Positions 35,617 to 43,759 of a DNA stretch of 64,000 nucleotides are shown here, in pieces (position 1 is the first letter of the stretch; the number at the start of each line of letters is the position of its first letter). A program made the translations under genes and the position numbers. A model generated the notes under the pieces. That model was not told the DNA's origin and ran no database searches. It worked only from the letters and a program-made list of their open reading frames with translations. This DNA is from an uncultured Celeribacter sp. (GTDB lineage: Bacteria > Pseudomonadota > Alphaproteobacteria > Rhodobacterales > Rhodobacteraceae): positions 1,488,001-1,552,000 of the forward strand of contig NZ_OY781106.1 in NCBI RefSeq assembly GCF_963676475.1, read 5' to 3'.

Positions 35617-36102
35617 ATGACCTTTCCTACACCGCATATCTCCACACTGATCGACGTTCGCCCCGAGTGGGTGGATTACAACGGCCATATCAATATGGCC
35701 TATTACGCCGTGATCATGGATTTGGGCGGCGATCAGATGTATCCGCTCCTCGGGCTGGGCGAGACCTACGCCAAGACCGAAGCCCACACCAGCTACACCG
35801 CCGAGGTGCACATCTGTTACAAGCGCGAACTGAAGCTGGGCGACCGGGTGCGGGTTCAGACGCAGCTTTTGGATTTTGATGCCAAGCGCATGGTGCTGTT
35901 CCATGAGATCCATCACGAAGACGGCTGGATCGCAGCGACCGCAGAAGAGTTGCTCCTACACATCGACATGTCGGGGCCACGCGTCGTGCCCTTTCCGCCG
36001 GAGATCGCGGAAAATCTCGCGGCGCTGAAACAGGCGCATTCCGCCCTGCCTCGTCCTGCACAGGCGGGGCGTGCGATTTCTCTGGCGAACAAGGCTGCCT
36101 AG
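35617..36102 (+). CDS. Hotdog-fold acyl-CoA thioesterase
   Basis: 161 residues. It carries the YbgC/4-hydroxybenzoyl-CoA thioesterase pattern: VRPEWVDYNGHINMAYYAVIMD, where the Asp-x-x-Gly-His stretch is the catalytic segment, then SYTAEVHICYKRELKLGDRV and a helix near the C-terminus. It should hydrolyse a small acyl-CoA in the cytoplasm; thioesterases with DYNGH are often annotated as carnitine-related or general. AGGAG precedes the ATG. No operon partner is clear. Confidence 0.85.
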   Translation: MTFPTPHISTLIDVRPEWVDYNGHINMAYYAVIMDLGGDQMYPLLGLGETYAKTEAHTSYTAEVHICYKRELKLGDRVRVQTQLLDFDAKRMVLFHEIHHEDGWIAATAEELLLHIDMSGPRVVPFPPEIAENLAALKQAHSALPRPAQAGRAISLANKAA

Positions 36103-36160
36103 TGGCGTCAATCCTCCGTTAAGCCCTCTCGCGTAAGGCTATGACAGGAAGGAGATCGCC

Positions 36161-36427
36161 ATGTCCCATTACGAATATATCGCCATTCCCGCCCCCCACG
36201 AGGGCGAAGCCAGTTCCGCCGCGCAGACACCACAGGCCCGGCTCGCCGATGCCGTCACCGTGCGCCTCAACGCCATGGCCGGCGACGGCTGGACCTATCT
36301 GCGCTCGGACGAGTTCACCCTGAACGGCGTCGAAGGCAAACAAGCCGTGCTGATTTTCCGCCGCGAAAGCGACTTTGGAGTCTTCGCGGGCGACAAGCCG
36401 GAATACGGCACCTTCGCCACGCCCTGA
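36161..36427 (+). CDS. DUF4177-like small protein, copy 1
   Basis: 88 residues. It begins MSHYEYIAIPAPHEGEAS and contains LNAMAGDGWTYLRSDEFTL and AVLIFRRES, the pattern of the DUF4177 family (a tyrosine-rich start and a GW-E/T-Y-L core). An AAGGAGAT ribosome site lies before the ATG. It is a paralogue of the next gene, which starts MPRYEYLTLPAPRKGEKS. Function unknown. Confidence 0.8.
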   Translation: MSHYEYIAIPAPHEGEASSAAQTPQARLADAVTVRLNAMAGDGWTYLRSDEFTLNGVEGKQAVLIFRRESDFGVFAGDKPEYGTFATP

Positions 36428-36521
36428 ACGGGACAGGTTTGCGGTTCCACGCCCATGTGATGGGCGCGCTCTTGACCCCCTCCGGGGATCGGCTACACCG
36501 GGGGCAACAAGGAGACGCCCG

Positions 36522-36950
36522 ATGCCCCGTTACGAATATCTGACCCTGCCCGCCCCGCGCAAAGGCGAGAAATCCAAGGGCGCGAAAACGCCCGAAGCCC
36601 GGATCGCGCAGGCGATGCAGCGCCTGTTGAACGAAAAGGGCCGTGAGGGCTGGGAGTATCTGCGCGCCGATCTGGTGCCGATGGAAGAACGCGCCGGGAT
36701 CACCTCGAAAACCGTGAATTATCATACAGTTTTGGTGTTTCGCCGCGAGCTTGGCGTGGCCGCAGAGATGGCGTCCACGCTTGAAGCGGAGATCGGCACC
36801 ACGCCTGCGCGTAAAACGCTGGCAGCAGATCGCGACACGCCGCCGCCCTCCGTGCCCTTCCCCGCCAAAGCCGAGAAAGGCGCAGGTGCCGAGGCGCGAA
36901 AAGTCGCGCCCGATGTGGCCGACGAGATCGCCGAGGACCGCGAGTCCTAA
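36522..36950 (+). CDS. DUF4177-like protein with Pro/Ala-rich tail, copy 2
   Basis: 142 residues from the ATG at 36522 (AAGGAGA upstream). The first 80 residues match copy 1 (PRYEYLTLPAPRKGE, EGWEYLRADLVPM, HTVLVFRREL); the remainder is a low-complexity charged tail with PPPSVPFPAKAEKGAGAEA. The stop lies 10 bases before the convergent bolA stop. The pair looks like a local duplication. Confidence 0.8.
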   Translation: MPRYEYLTLPAPRKGEKSKGAKTPEARIAQAMQRLLNEKGREGWEYLRADLVPMEERAGITSKTVNYHTVLVFRRELGVAAEMASTLEAEIGTTPARKTLAADRDTPPPSVPFPAKAEKGAGAEARKVAPDVADEIAEDRES

Positions 36951-36959
36951 GGCTGGCGG

Positions 36960-37217
36960 TCAGACATCCAGATCAAGCGCCAGCGCGTGAATGCGAGGCA
37001 CCAGATCACCGAGCGCTTTGTGCACCATGCGGTGACGTGCCACGCGGGACTGGCCTTCGAAAGCTTTGCTGCGGATCAGCACGTTGAAATGCGTCTCGCC
37101 CGAAGCGCCTTCGGTGCCCGCATGTCCGGCATGTGCGGCGCTGTCGTCGATGACGACCAACTCACTTGGCGCAAAGGCATTTTGCAAACGTTCACGCATT
37201 TGATCGGCAATTGTCAT
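36960..37217 (-). CDS. bolA: BolA-family protein
   Basis: 85 residues from the ATG at 37217 (AAGGGG 6 bases upstream; ATG at 37220 is the alternative). The BolA fold is clear: MTIADQMRERLQNAF, ELVVIDDSAAHAGH, GETHFNVLIRSKAFEGQSRV with the family H-x4-S-x-F-type motif, RHRMVHKALG and the end IHALALDLDV. BolA proteins bind Fe-S clusters with monothiol glutaredoxins and affect morphology. It lacks the CFGP-type Cys. Divergent from the J-domain gene, as is common here. Confidence 0.92.
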   Translation of the reverse strand: MTIADQMRERLQNAFAPSELVVIDDSAAHAGHAGTEGASGETHFNVLIRSKAFEGQSRVARHRMVHKALGDLVPRIHALALDLDV

Positions 37218-37286
37218 CATCGGCCCCTTTTCCATTTTGTCGTTCTCATCTAAAGTCTTGCGTCCGAGTCGAAAAGGTTGAGGCAG

Positions 37287-37922
37287 ATGGATAAAAAAGA
37301 TCCCTTCGGTTTTGATATGTCGGTATCTTCCGCGAAAAAGAACAGACGCGGCGGCCGCAGAGGCATGTCCGGCGCGTTCGAAACCTCCAAACGCAAATGC
37401 GAATGGGAGGGCTGTGAGGAAGCGGGCCAGTATCGTGCGCCGCGCTCCCCGGATCACCTCGACGAGTACAAATGGTTCTGTAAGGACCACGTGCGCGAAT
37501 ATAATCTGCAGTGGAATTTCTTCACCAATGCGACCGAGGCCGAGATGGATGCGGCGCATAAATCGTCCCAGACCGGCGACCGCCCGACCAAGCCCTTTGG
37601 CAAGAAATCGGTCGAACAGCGCGCCTGGGAACGCCTCGGCATCGACGATGCCCATGAGGTTCTGGGCGAAAACGCCACGCGCAATCCCGGAAAGTCGGAC
37701 CCTTCGGCGCCGACGCGCAAACTCCCGCCGGTGGAGCGTCAGGCAATCGAGATTTTGGAGGCCAAGGACCATTGGACCAAGGCCGAGATCAAGAAACAAT
37801 ATCGCGCTCTGATCAAGGTGCTGCACCCCGACGTGAACGGCGGGGATCGGTCGCAAGAGGAGCAGTTGCAGCAGGTAGTCTGGGCCTGGGATCAGCTCAA
37901 GGAAAGCCGCTGGTTCAAGTGA
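37287..37922 (+). CDS. J-domain (DnaJ-like) protein
   Basis: 211 residues from the ATG at 37287; a TTG at 37278 is possible. The C-terminal 55 residues are a J domain with helix II KAEIKKQYRALIKVL, the HPD tripeptide (HPDVNGGD) and helix III. The N-terminal half has CEWEGCEEAG and WFCKDHVREYN, Cys/His residues that could hold zinc. It should stimulate an Hsp70 ATPase for some client. The position beside bolA and before cobS is conserved in Rhodobacterales in my experience. A terminator follows. Confidence 0.9.
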   Translation: MDKKDPFGFDMSVSSAKKNRRGGRRGMSGAFETSKRKCEWEGCEEAGQYRAPRSPDHLDEYKWFCKDHVREYNLQWNFFTNATEAEMDAAHKSSQTGDRPTKPFGKKSVEQRAWERLGIDDAHEVLGENATRNPGKSDPSAPTRKLPPVERQAIEILEAKDHWTKAEIKKQYRALIKVLHPDVNGGDRSQEEQLQQVVWAWDQLKESRWFK

Positions 37923-37950
37923 TCCACGACCGCTGAGGCATGACCTTGTA

Positions 37951-37977
37951 AAACCGCCCTCTCCGGGCGGTTTTTTT
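37951..37977 (+). terminator. Rho-independent terminator after the J-domain gene
   Basis: AAACCGCCC-TCTC-CGGGCGGTTTTTTT: an 8-10 bp GC stem with T run about 28 bases after the stop. Confidence 0.92.
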
Positions 37978-38064
37978 CATGAGCGCGCAGCCTGACTTAA
38001 CTCAGCGGAAATCTTATCCGTGTATATCAAGCCCTCTTCACTTGGCATCGGGCACAGTCGAACC

Positions 38065-38595
38065 ATGAAAACGCTGGCATATCGCATATGGGACATCGCC
38101 TTCCATTTGTCCTTTTTATGGACCAGCACCACCTGCATGCTGCTGTCGAGCCATCCGCATTTCGTTGAGGAATTCGGCCACAACTCCGCAACCCTGCTCA
38201 CCACGGTGGCGATCTTATCGGCCCTGCTGATCGGTGTGCGCCTGCGACGGTACTGGGCATCCGGCCCGATCAATGTGTTTTGGGCCGCCGCCGTCACATC
38301 ACTCTTGGCGTCCGGCATTGCACTGGCCGTGACGCAAGTGGCGAATGCGTTGTTCTATGGGGACACGTTTTTGAGCCTGATCTATTTGCCGCTCACCTTT
38401 GCATCGGCCGCATTGCTGGTGCCCATGGAGTTGATTTCCCATCCTTTGGCCGCGCTGGCTTGGATCACGGGCAGCATCATGACAGCGGTCTTTGCCCGGC
38501 TGACCTACCGTGCCAGACGGCAGGCCCTGTCCAAAAATCGCAAAGTGCCCTATTCCGTCATGGGCGCGCGCCGAAAGCCACGCGCTCAAGGATAG
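38065..38595 (+). CDS. Hypothetical four-helix membrane protein
   Basis: 176 residues from the ATG at 38065; an in-frame GTG at 38020 would add 15. Four hydrophobic helices are seen (about 10-28, 45-65, 75-100, 110-150), the last containing LPLTFASAALLVPMEL and WITGSIMTAVFARL. It ends basic (RARRQALSKNRKVP). No family recognised. It converges on the DUF808 gene with 13 bases between stops. Confidence 0.65.
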   Translation: MKTLAYRIWDIAFHLSFLWTSTTCMLLSSHPHFVEEFGHNSATLLTTVAILSALLIGVRLRRYWASGPINVFWAAAVTSLLASGIALAVTQVANALFYGDTFLSLIYLPLTFASAALLVPMELISHPLAALAWITGSIMTAVFARLTYRARRQALSKNRKVPYSVMGARRKPRAQG

Positions 38596-38608
38596 CCATG
38601 CGGCAGGC

Positions 38609-39586
38609 TCAATGTGCCGCAGTCTTTGCCTTTTTACCCCGCACCGCACGGATGAGCGGGTTGATGATCTTCGCCACAATGGGGATCAGGATCAGCCCGT
38701 AGATCAGGCCAAAGATGCCATCGAAAAAGGCGGTGACGAACCATTTGACGAAATCAGCGGCCCCTTCGACCGCATGGGCGGCCAGTTCGGCGAGATCGTG
38801 GATGTCCTGATAGGGGCGATGCAGGCCCAGCTCGTGCATGCCGTGAATGACGATGGACCCACCAACCCAGATCATCGCGGCCGTGCCAACGATCATCAGT
38901 AGCTTCATCAACAGCGGCATGAATTTCACAATACCGCGGCCCAGAGCACGGGTGGCGGAGAGCCGCCCGACGCGCGCGAGCCAAAGCCCGAAATCATCGG
39001 CTTTGACGATCAGCGCCACGCTGCCATAGACCACCACGGTGATCAGAATGCCAGCAAGCGCCAAAGCGCCCGCCTCAAACCAGATCGACAACCCCGGATC
39101 GAGCGCAGAAAGAATAATGGTCATGATCTCGGCCGACAGGATGAAATCGGTTTTCACCGCGCCGGAGACCTTTTGCTCTTCGAGATGGGCCGGATCGCCC
39201 TTGGCGGGCTGGCCGTCGGCATGGGGCGCGTGGGGTTTGAACAGGTGATAAACCTTCTCGGCACCCTCGAAACAGAGATAGGAGCCCCCAAGCATCAATA
39301 GCGGCATGATCAGCCACGGCGCAAAGCTCGACAGCAAAAGCGCGAGTGGCAAAAGGATCAGCAATTTGTTGCGGATCGAACCCAGAGCGATCTTGCCAAC
39401 GATGGGCAATTCGCGCGCGGGGGCGAAACCATGGACGTACTTCGGCGTCACGGCGGCGTCGTCGATCACCGCGCCTGCGGCCTTGGCGGAGGCTTTCGCC
39501 GCCTGCGTCGCGACATCGTCCACATTGGCCGCCGCCACTTTCGCGATCCCCGCGACATCGTCCAAAAGCGCCAGAAGACCGCTCAT
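38609..39586 (-). CDS. DUF808 (YedI-type) inner membrane protein
   Basis: 325 residues. It starts MSGLLALLDDVAGIAKVAAA, then AAKASAKAAGAVIDDAAVTP and YVHGFAPARELPIVGKIALG, the invariant opening of the DUF808 family. About eight membrane helices follow, including a WFEAGALALAGILIT unit. The family function is unknown. A truncated copy of its N-terminus lies at 41437-41629. Confidence 0.92.
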   Translation of the reverse strand: MSGLLALLDDVAGIAKVAAANVDDVATQAAKASAKAAGAVIDDAAVTPKYVHGFAPARELPIVGKIALGSIRNKLLILLPLALLLSSFAPWLIMPLLMLGGSYLCFEGAEKVYHLFKPHAPHADGQPAKGDPAHLEEQKVSGAVKTDFILSAEIMTIILSALDPGLSIWFEAGALALAGILITVVVYGSVALIVKADDFGLWLARVGRLSATRALGRGIVKFMPLLMKLLMIVGTAAMIWVGGSIVIHGMHELGLHRPYQDIHDLAELAAHAVEGAADFVKWFVTAFFDGIFGLIYGLILIPIVAKIINPLIRAVRGKKAKTAAH

Positions 39587-39722
39587 CTCATTGTCCCCAC
39601 AGAAAACCTACATTGGACCGTATGTAGGCATGAACCTCTCGGAAGGCCAACCCGAACCGCATAAAAAAGCGGGGCGCGCGCGCCTATCGCACACACCCCG
39701 CTTCCGCATGAACCGCGACAGA

Positions 39723-40283
39723 TTACATGGCGGGCAAAAGCACCTTGTCGATCACATGGATCACGCCGTTCGATTGATCCACATCGGCGATGGTGACCGT
39801 GGCGGCATTGCCCTGTTCGTCCTCGATCATCACCATGCCGTCTTTGACCATGGCTTTGAGCGTGCAACCGCCCACGGTCGGTACGTCATGCACGCCACCG
39901 TCGTCTTCGATCATGCCGACGAGCGCCTCGGACATCACGTCAGCGGCCACCACGTGGCAGGTCAGGATTTTGGTGAGTTGGTCTTTGTTCTCCGGCTGAA
40001 GCAGGGTCTCGACCGTGCCCTCGGGCAGCGCCGCAAAAGCGTCATTCGTGGGCGCGAAGACGGTGAACGGACCTTCGCCGGACAGGGTTTCAACGAGGCC
40101 TGCGGCCTGCACAGCGGCCACGAGCGTGGTATGGTCGGCGGAGTTCACGGCGTTTTCGACGATATTCTTGTCGGCGAACATCTCGGCACCGCCCACCATC
40201 GGATTCTTGGCCATGTGATCATCGGCAAATGCGGTGGTGGCCAGAAGCGTCGCAGTGGCGGCGGCAAAGATCGTGCGTTTCAT
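39723..40283 (-). CDS. Exported fasciclin (FAS1) domain protein
   Basis: 186 residues from the ATG at 40283 (GGGAGA upstream). A signal peptide [20 protein letters not shown] is followed by one FAS1 domain: [37 protein letters not shown] (FAS1 motif H1), and the C-terminal [12 protein letters not shown] (H2). FAS1 proteins are usually extracytoplasmic adhesion proteins. It is a single transcript by appearance. Confidence 0.93.
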   Translation of the reverse strand: MKRTIFAAATATLLATTAFADDHMAKNPMVGGAEMFADKNIVENAVNSADHTTLVAAVQAAGLVETLSGEGPFTVFAPTNDAFAALPEGTVETLLQPENKDQLTKILTCHVVAADVMSEALVGMIEDDGGVHDVPTVGGCTLKAMVKDGMVMIEDEQGNAATVTIADVDQSNGVIHVIDKVLLPAM

Positions 40284-40602
40284 AAGGTGTCTCCCTTTTA
40301 TGCCCCGACCCAGTGTCGAGGTTATGAGGATTACGGCGCGGATCCGGCCCCGGATCATCGACGGGACTTCACAACAGGTCACAGAGCCGTGAGTCTCCGC
40401 ACAGGGCGCCCACGGAAAATGCACGCCTGTGCGGCGCGGGCAAAAGCAACACAACAGTGCCGCAGGTTGCCCATGCGGCAAGCAAAGGCTCTGAGCCGGG
40501 CTTGATGCCGCCGCATGAGGCCGCTTTTTTCTTGACTGCCCGCAAGCATGTGAGCGGATAAAATTGCCGTATTTTTTTGTTCACCGGTCTGGGAGATCCC
40601 CT
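40284..40602. other. Intergenic stretch of about 320 bases
   Basis: No gene seen. It lies between two divergent exported-protein genes and should contain both promoters. TTGACT (40533-40538) and GATAAA (40558-40563) are a possible plus-strand promoter with a long spacer for the VPLPA-tailed gene. Confidence 0.4.
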
Positions 40603-41262
40603 ATGTTAACGACGACCATCAAGCGGCTCTGTGCCGCGACCATTGTCGTGTTTGCGATGAGCGCAGCAGGCCATGCCACCACAATCACTTTGGACACCAT
40701 CGCCGATGCCGATGCCAACAACTATGGCGGTTAGAGCTATGACGATGCCAATTATATCGACATCACCCAATCCGACGGGCTCTACAATCATGGCTATTTC
40801 GATTTCGACCTGTCTTCCGTCAATGACAGCGCCGAGATCAACAGCCTGACCTTCTCCGTCACGCTTCAGCGTTTCGTCTCCAATGTCGGGAGCAACCCGG
40901 CGGCCGTACATCTGTTCGCCTATGGTTCCGACGGGGTCATCGACCTGGCCGATATTTCGGGCGGAGCCAGCGTGTTCGATGGGTTCATGACAGCGGGCGG
41001 GTCCAAATATGATGTCTGGGATTTCTCGATCACCAATCTGAGCGCCTTCGAAGACCTTTTGGATGACGATCTGATCACCCTGCGGTTCGAAACCGACAGT
41101 TTTGCCTCCGTGCGGTTGATGGACCTCGACAATGAGGGCGGGGCTTATGCTGCGTCCCTAACGGTCGATTACGATCTGCCCGCCGTGCCCCTTCCCGCCG
41201 GGCTGCCCCTTATGCTGGGCGGCTTTGGCCTCTTTGGCATGTTGCGCCGGCGCAAAAGCTGA
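40603..41262 (+). pseudogene. VPLPA-CTERM exported protein gene interrupted by an in-frame TAG
   Basis: ATG at 40603 (GGGAG upstream) opens a signal peptide (MLTTTIKRLCAATIVVFAMS, cleavage after GHA). Codon 44 is TAG (40732-40734). After it the same frame continues for 175 codons without another stop and ends with a sorting tail: AVPLPAGLPLMLGGFGLFGM then LRRRKS. This is the VPLPA motif, a hydrophobic helix and a basic end, as in rhodobacterial exosortase-type substrates. The body contains a DFDLSSV strand and acidic Asp-rich repeats of unknown fold. Loss of one base change would restore a 219-residue protein. Either a recent nonsense mutation, a sequencing error or amber readthrough. Confidence 0.8.
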
Positions 41263-41270
41263 CGGCGATA

Positions 41271-41298
41271 TCCTCGTTTTCATCTCCTCGTTTTCATC
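41271..41298. repeat. Perfect tandem duplication, 2 x 14 bp
   Basis: TCCTCGTTTTCATC twice head to tail (41271-41284, 41285-41298), directly before the terminator of the VPLPA-tailed gene. Confidence 0.85.
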
Positions 41299-41326
41299 AA
41301 AGGGCCGCCCGACAGCGCGGCCCTTT
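41299..41326 (+). terminator. Hairpin terminator after the VPLPA-tailed gene
   Basis: AAAGGGCCGC and GCGGCCCTTT form a perfect 10-bp stem around an 8-base loop; GTCCTTTTC follows. Confidence 0.75.
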
Positions 41327-41436
41327 GTCCTTTTCATTGTTCTTTCTGGCAGCCTTTCAAAGAGGTTATTTGAAACGCCGCCTGAACCTGCGCAGATGAA
41401 GAGGAAAAATGTTTTGACGAAAGAGGGGAGGCAGGT

Positions 41437-41629
41437 ATGAGCGATCTTCTGGCATGTTTGGATGACGTCGCGGGGGGGGAGGGGCACGAAAATGGCCGCG
41501 GCCAACATGGGCGATGTGGCGGCCCAGGCGGCAAAAGCCTCTGCCAAGGCCGCAGATGCCGTGATCGACGCCGCCGCTGTGACACTGCCCCTTGCACCTG
41601 ACGGCGCGACAGGGCAAGAAGTCACGTGA
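41437..41629 (+). pseudogene. Remnant of a DUF808 gene (N-terminal piece, frameshifted)
   Basis: A GGGAGG ribosome site and ATG at 41437 open MSDLLACLDDVAG, nearly the same as the start of the intact DUF808 gene at 39586. At a G-rich run (about 41472-41480) the frame shifts; the next frame reads MAAANMGDVAAQAAKASAKAA and DAVIDAAAVT, matching residues 17-47 of the intact protein, then diverges and stops at 41627-41629. The membrane part is missing. It lies just before cobS, so it is either the end of a decayed duplicate or a scar of a rearrangement. Confidence 0.8.
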
Positions 41630-41654
41630 GTGAGAAATCAGAACGGACGAGATC

Positions 41655-42623
41655 ATGGACGCGAGCGCAAAACCGACCGAAACCATTTCCGTGCGCGATG
41701 TTTTCGGCATCGACACCGACATGACGGTGAAAGGCTTTGCCGAAGGCTCGGACCGTGTGCCGGAACTGGACCCGACCTATAAATTCGACCCGGACACCAC
41801 GATGGCGATCCTCGCGGGCTTTAGCCACAATCGCCGTGTGATGGTTCAGGGCTATCACGGCACGGGCAAATCCACCCACATCGAACAGGTGGCGGCGCGC
41901 CTCAACTGGCCGTCGGTGCGGGTGAACCTCGACAGCCACATCAGCCGGATCGACCTGATCGGCAAGGACGCGATCAAACTGCGTGATGGCATGCAGGTCA
42001 CCGAATTTCAGGAAGGCATCCTGCCCTGGGCGCTGCGCAACCCCTGCGCCATCGTGTTCGACGAATACGATGCGGGCCGCGCCGACGTGATGTTCGTGAT
42101 CCAACGGGTTCTCGAACATGACGGCAAACTGACGCTGATGGACCAGAACGAAGTCATCACGCCGAACCCCTATTTCCGCCTCTTTGCGACCGCGAACACC
42201 GTGGGTCTGGGCGACACGACCGGCCTTTACCACGGCACGCAACAGATCAACCAGGCACAGATGGACCGCTGGAGCCTTGTGGCGACGCTCAACTATCTGA
42301 GCCATGACGCGGAATCCAATATCGTCCTGTCGAAAGCCCCGCATTACAACACGGAAAAAGGCCGCAAGCAGATCAGCCAGATGGTGACCGTCGCGGATCT
42401 GACCCGCACCGCGTTTATGAACGGCGATCTGTCGACCGTGATGAGCCCGCGGACGGTGATCACCTGGGCGCAGAACGCCGAGATTTTCCGCGATGTGGGC
42501 TATGCCTTCCGCCTGACGTTCCTGAACAAATGCGATGAATTGGAGCGCCAGACCGTGGCCGAGTTCTATCAGCGCTGCTTCGACGAGGAGCTGCCCGAAT
42601 CGGCGGCGTCTGTCGCGGGCTAA
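41655..42623 (+). CDS. cobS: Aerobic cobaltochelatase subunit CobS
   Basis: 322 residues. It is an AAA+ ATPase of the MoxR/CobS type: Walker [10 protein letters not shown] (residues 66-74), Walker [11 protein letters not shown] and a sensor [13 protein letters not shown]. With CobT and CobN it drives ATP-dependent insertion of cobalt into hydrogenobyrinic acid a,c-diamide in aerobic cobalamin synthesis; the cofactor is needed by the mutase at the window start. A GGACGAG ribosome site precedes the ATG. A terminator follows, so cobT is transcribed separately. Confidence 0.95.
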   Translation: MDASAKPTETISVRDVFGIDTDMTVKGFAEGSDRVPELDPTYKFDPDTTMAILAGFSHNRRVMVQGYHGTGKSTHIEQVAARLNWPSVRVNLDSHISRIDLIGKDAIKLRDGMQVTEFQEGILPWALRNPCAIVFDEYDAGRADVMFVIQRVLEHDGKLTLMDQNEVITPNPYFRLFATANTVGLGDTTGLYHGTQQINQAQMDRWSLVATLNYLSHDAESNIVLSKAPHYNTEKGRKQISQMVTVADLTRTAFMNGDLSTVMSPRTVITWAQNAEIFRDVGYAFRLTFLNKCDELERQTVAEFYQRCFDEELPESAASVAG

Positions 42624-42647
42624 ACGCGCTATAAATTCGAGATTGAC

Positions 42648-42671
42648 AGCGGGCCTTCGGGTCCGCTTTTT
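42648..42671 (+). terminator. Rho-independent terminator after cobS
   Basis: AGCGGGCC-TTCG-GGTCCGCT then TTTTC: 8-bp stem with a stable TTCG loop, 24 bases after the stop. Confidence 0.9.
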
Positions 42672-42746
42672 CTTTGGGATCACGATATTGGCGCAACGCA
42701 CACTGTGGTTAAGCGCCGTGAAACCAATTTCTGCCACGCTGATCCC

Positions 42747-43151
42747 ATGCGTTGGCTCTCGGTCATAACCGCCGCTTTGGTCATCAGCCTCACTGCGGCC
42801 CACTCCGCCCCGGCCCTCCCGGCGCGGGACAGCTCTCTTTCGGACCCGCTGTTGCGCAGCTTTGCATACTGCGCCGGGCGGTTTTCGGCGGAGTTGGAAT
42901 TCAGCTGGATGTTTGCCGAAATGGACAGCGACCGGATCGCCCGGGAGCGACTGGCGATGATCTCGTTGCTCGACGCCGTCAGCCCGCTCGATGAGGGGCC
43001 AAACGTGCTGCACCTGCGGCTGGTTGCCAAGTTTGCCCATAGCGAATTGCTGACCCGGATGCGGTTCAATACCCGCCCCGAAGAGGCCGCCATCGCACGT
43101 CAAAGGGCCGAGGTCGAAATCGCGCAATGCCGTGCCCTGATTTTGAGCTGA
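42747..43151 (+). CDS. Exported hypothetical protein, copy 1 of a tandem pair
   Basis: 134 residues from the ATG at 42747. A signal peptide (MRWLSVITAALVISLTAAHS) is followed by DPLLRSFAYCAGRFSAELE and ends IAQCRALILS. The same pattern, YCAGR-x-SAE at the start and QCR near the end, occurs in the next gene, so the two cysteines are probably a disulfide. No known domain. The pair interrupts the cobS-cobT order. Confidence 0.75.
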   Translation: MRWLSVITAALVISLTAAHSAPALPARDSSLSDPLLRSFAYCAGRFSAELEFSWMFAEMDSDRIARERLAMISLLDAVSPLDEGPNVLHLRLVAKFAHSELLTRMRFNTRPEEAAIARQRAEVEIAQCRALILS

Positions 43152-43245
43152 GCTCAAAGGTATAGCCAAAGTATATACAAAATTCTTGCCAGAAAGACGA
43201 ATCCCGCCTAGCCTCAATGTAACAAATTCACGACAGACAAAGGCC

Positions 43246-43674
43246 ATGACACGACACGCACGCACAGAATCCCCTACCAACTCCCGGCCCAAATCATGGG
43301 ACTGGATCGGAAAATGCGCTGTGATGTTGTGTGTGATGAGCTTAGTCTCGCCGGTGCGTGCCGCCCCCCTGCCCGCCGACGACCCTTTGGCCCGACAATT
43401 CGCCTATTGCGCAGGACGGCTGTCGGCGGAGGCCCAGCATCATGAGGACCGCGAACTTTACGCCTTGAAACAAGCGATGCAGGAGCTTTTGGCCGCCCTC
43501 ATCGTGCCGGAGGCAGAACCGGCCTATGAAGAGCTGCGCATCGCGGGCCATGTGGCGCAGAGCGAATTGCTGGCCGTGTCGCGGTTTTCTTTCGACCCGC
43601 GAGAGGCCGAACGCGCCGAGGCCTTGGCCGCAGAAAACATGCGGCAATGTCGCGGAATTCTGCTTGGCGGTTGA
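43246..43674 (+). CDS. Exported hypothetical protein, copy 2 of a tandem pair
   Basis: 142 residues from the ATG at 43246 (AAAGG upstream). An N-terminal membrane/signal segment (CAVMLCVMSLVSPVRA) leads to DPLARQFAYCAGRLSAEAQ, a helical body with HVAQSELLAVSRF (compare KFAHSELLTRMRF in copy 1) and the end MRQCRGILLGG. It is clearly paralogous to copy 1, and its function is unknown. A terminator shared with the convergent flavin reductase gene follows. Confidence 0.75.
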   Translation: MTRHARTESPTNSRPKSWDWIGKCAVMLCVMSLVSPVRAAPLPADDPLARQFAYCAGRLSAEAQHHEDRELYALKQAMQELLAALIVPEAEPAYEELRIAGHVAQSELLAVSRFSFDPREAERAEALAAENMRQCRGILLGG

Positions 43675-43688
43675 GGCCGGCTCCACGG

Positions 43689-43719
43689 AAAAAGGCCCGC
43701 CAAAATGACGGGCCTTTTC
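43689..43719. terminator. Bidirectional terminator
   Basis: GAAAAAGGCCCG-(9)-CGGGCCTTTTC: about 10-bp stem between convergent genes with A run on one side and T run on the other. Confidence 0.85.
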
Positions 43720-43759
43720 GCCTTACATGTGCGTGGTTTTATACCATCGTTAGAGAGGC

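Noticed and set aside
37218..37856. N-terminal extension of BolA to 298 residues
   Set aside because: Antisense to the J-domain gene; BolA proteins are 80-110 residues.
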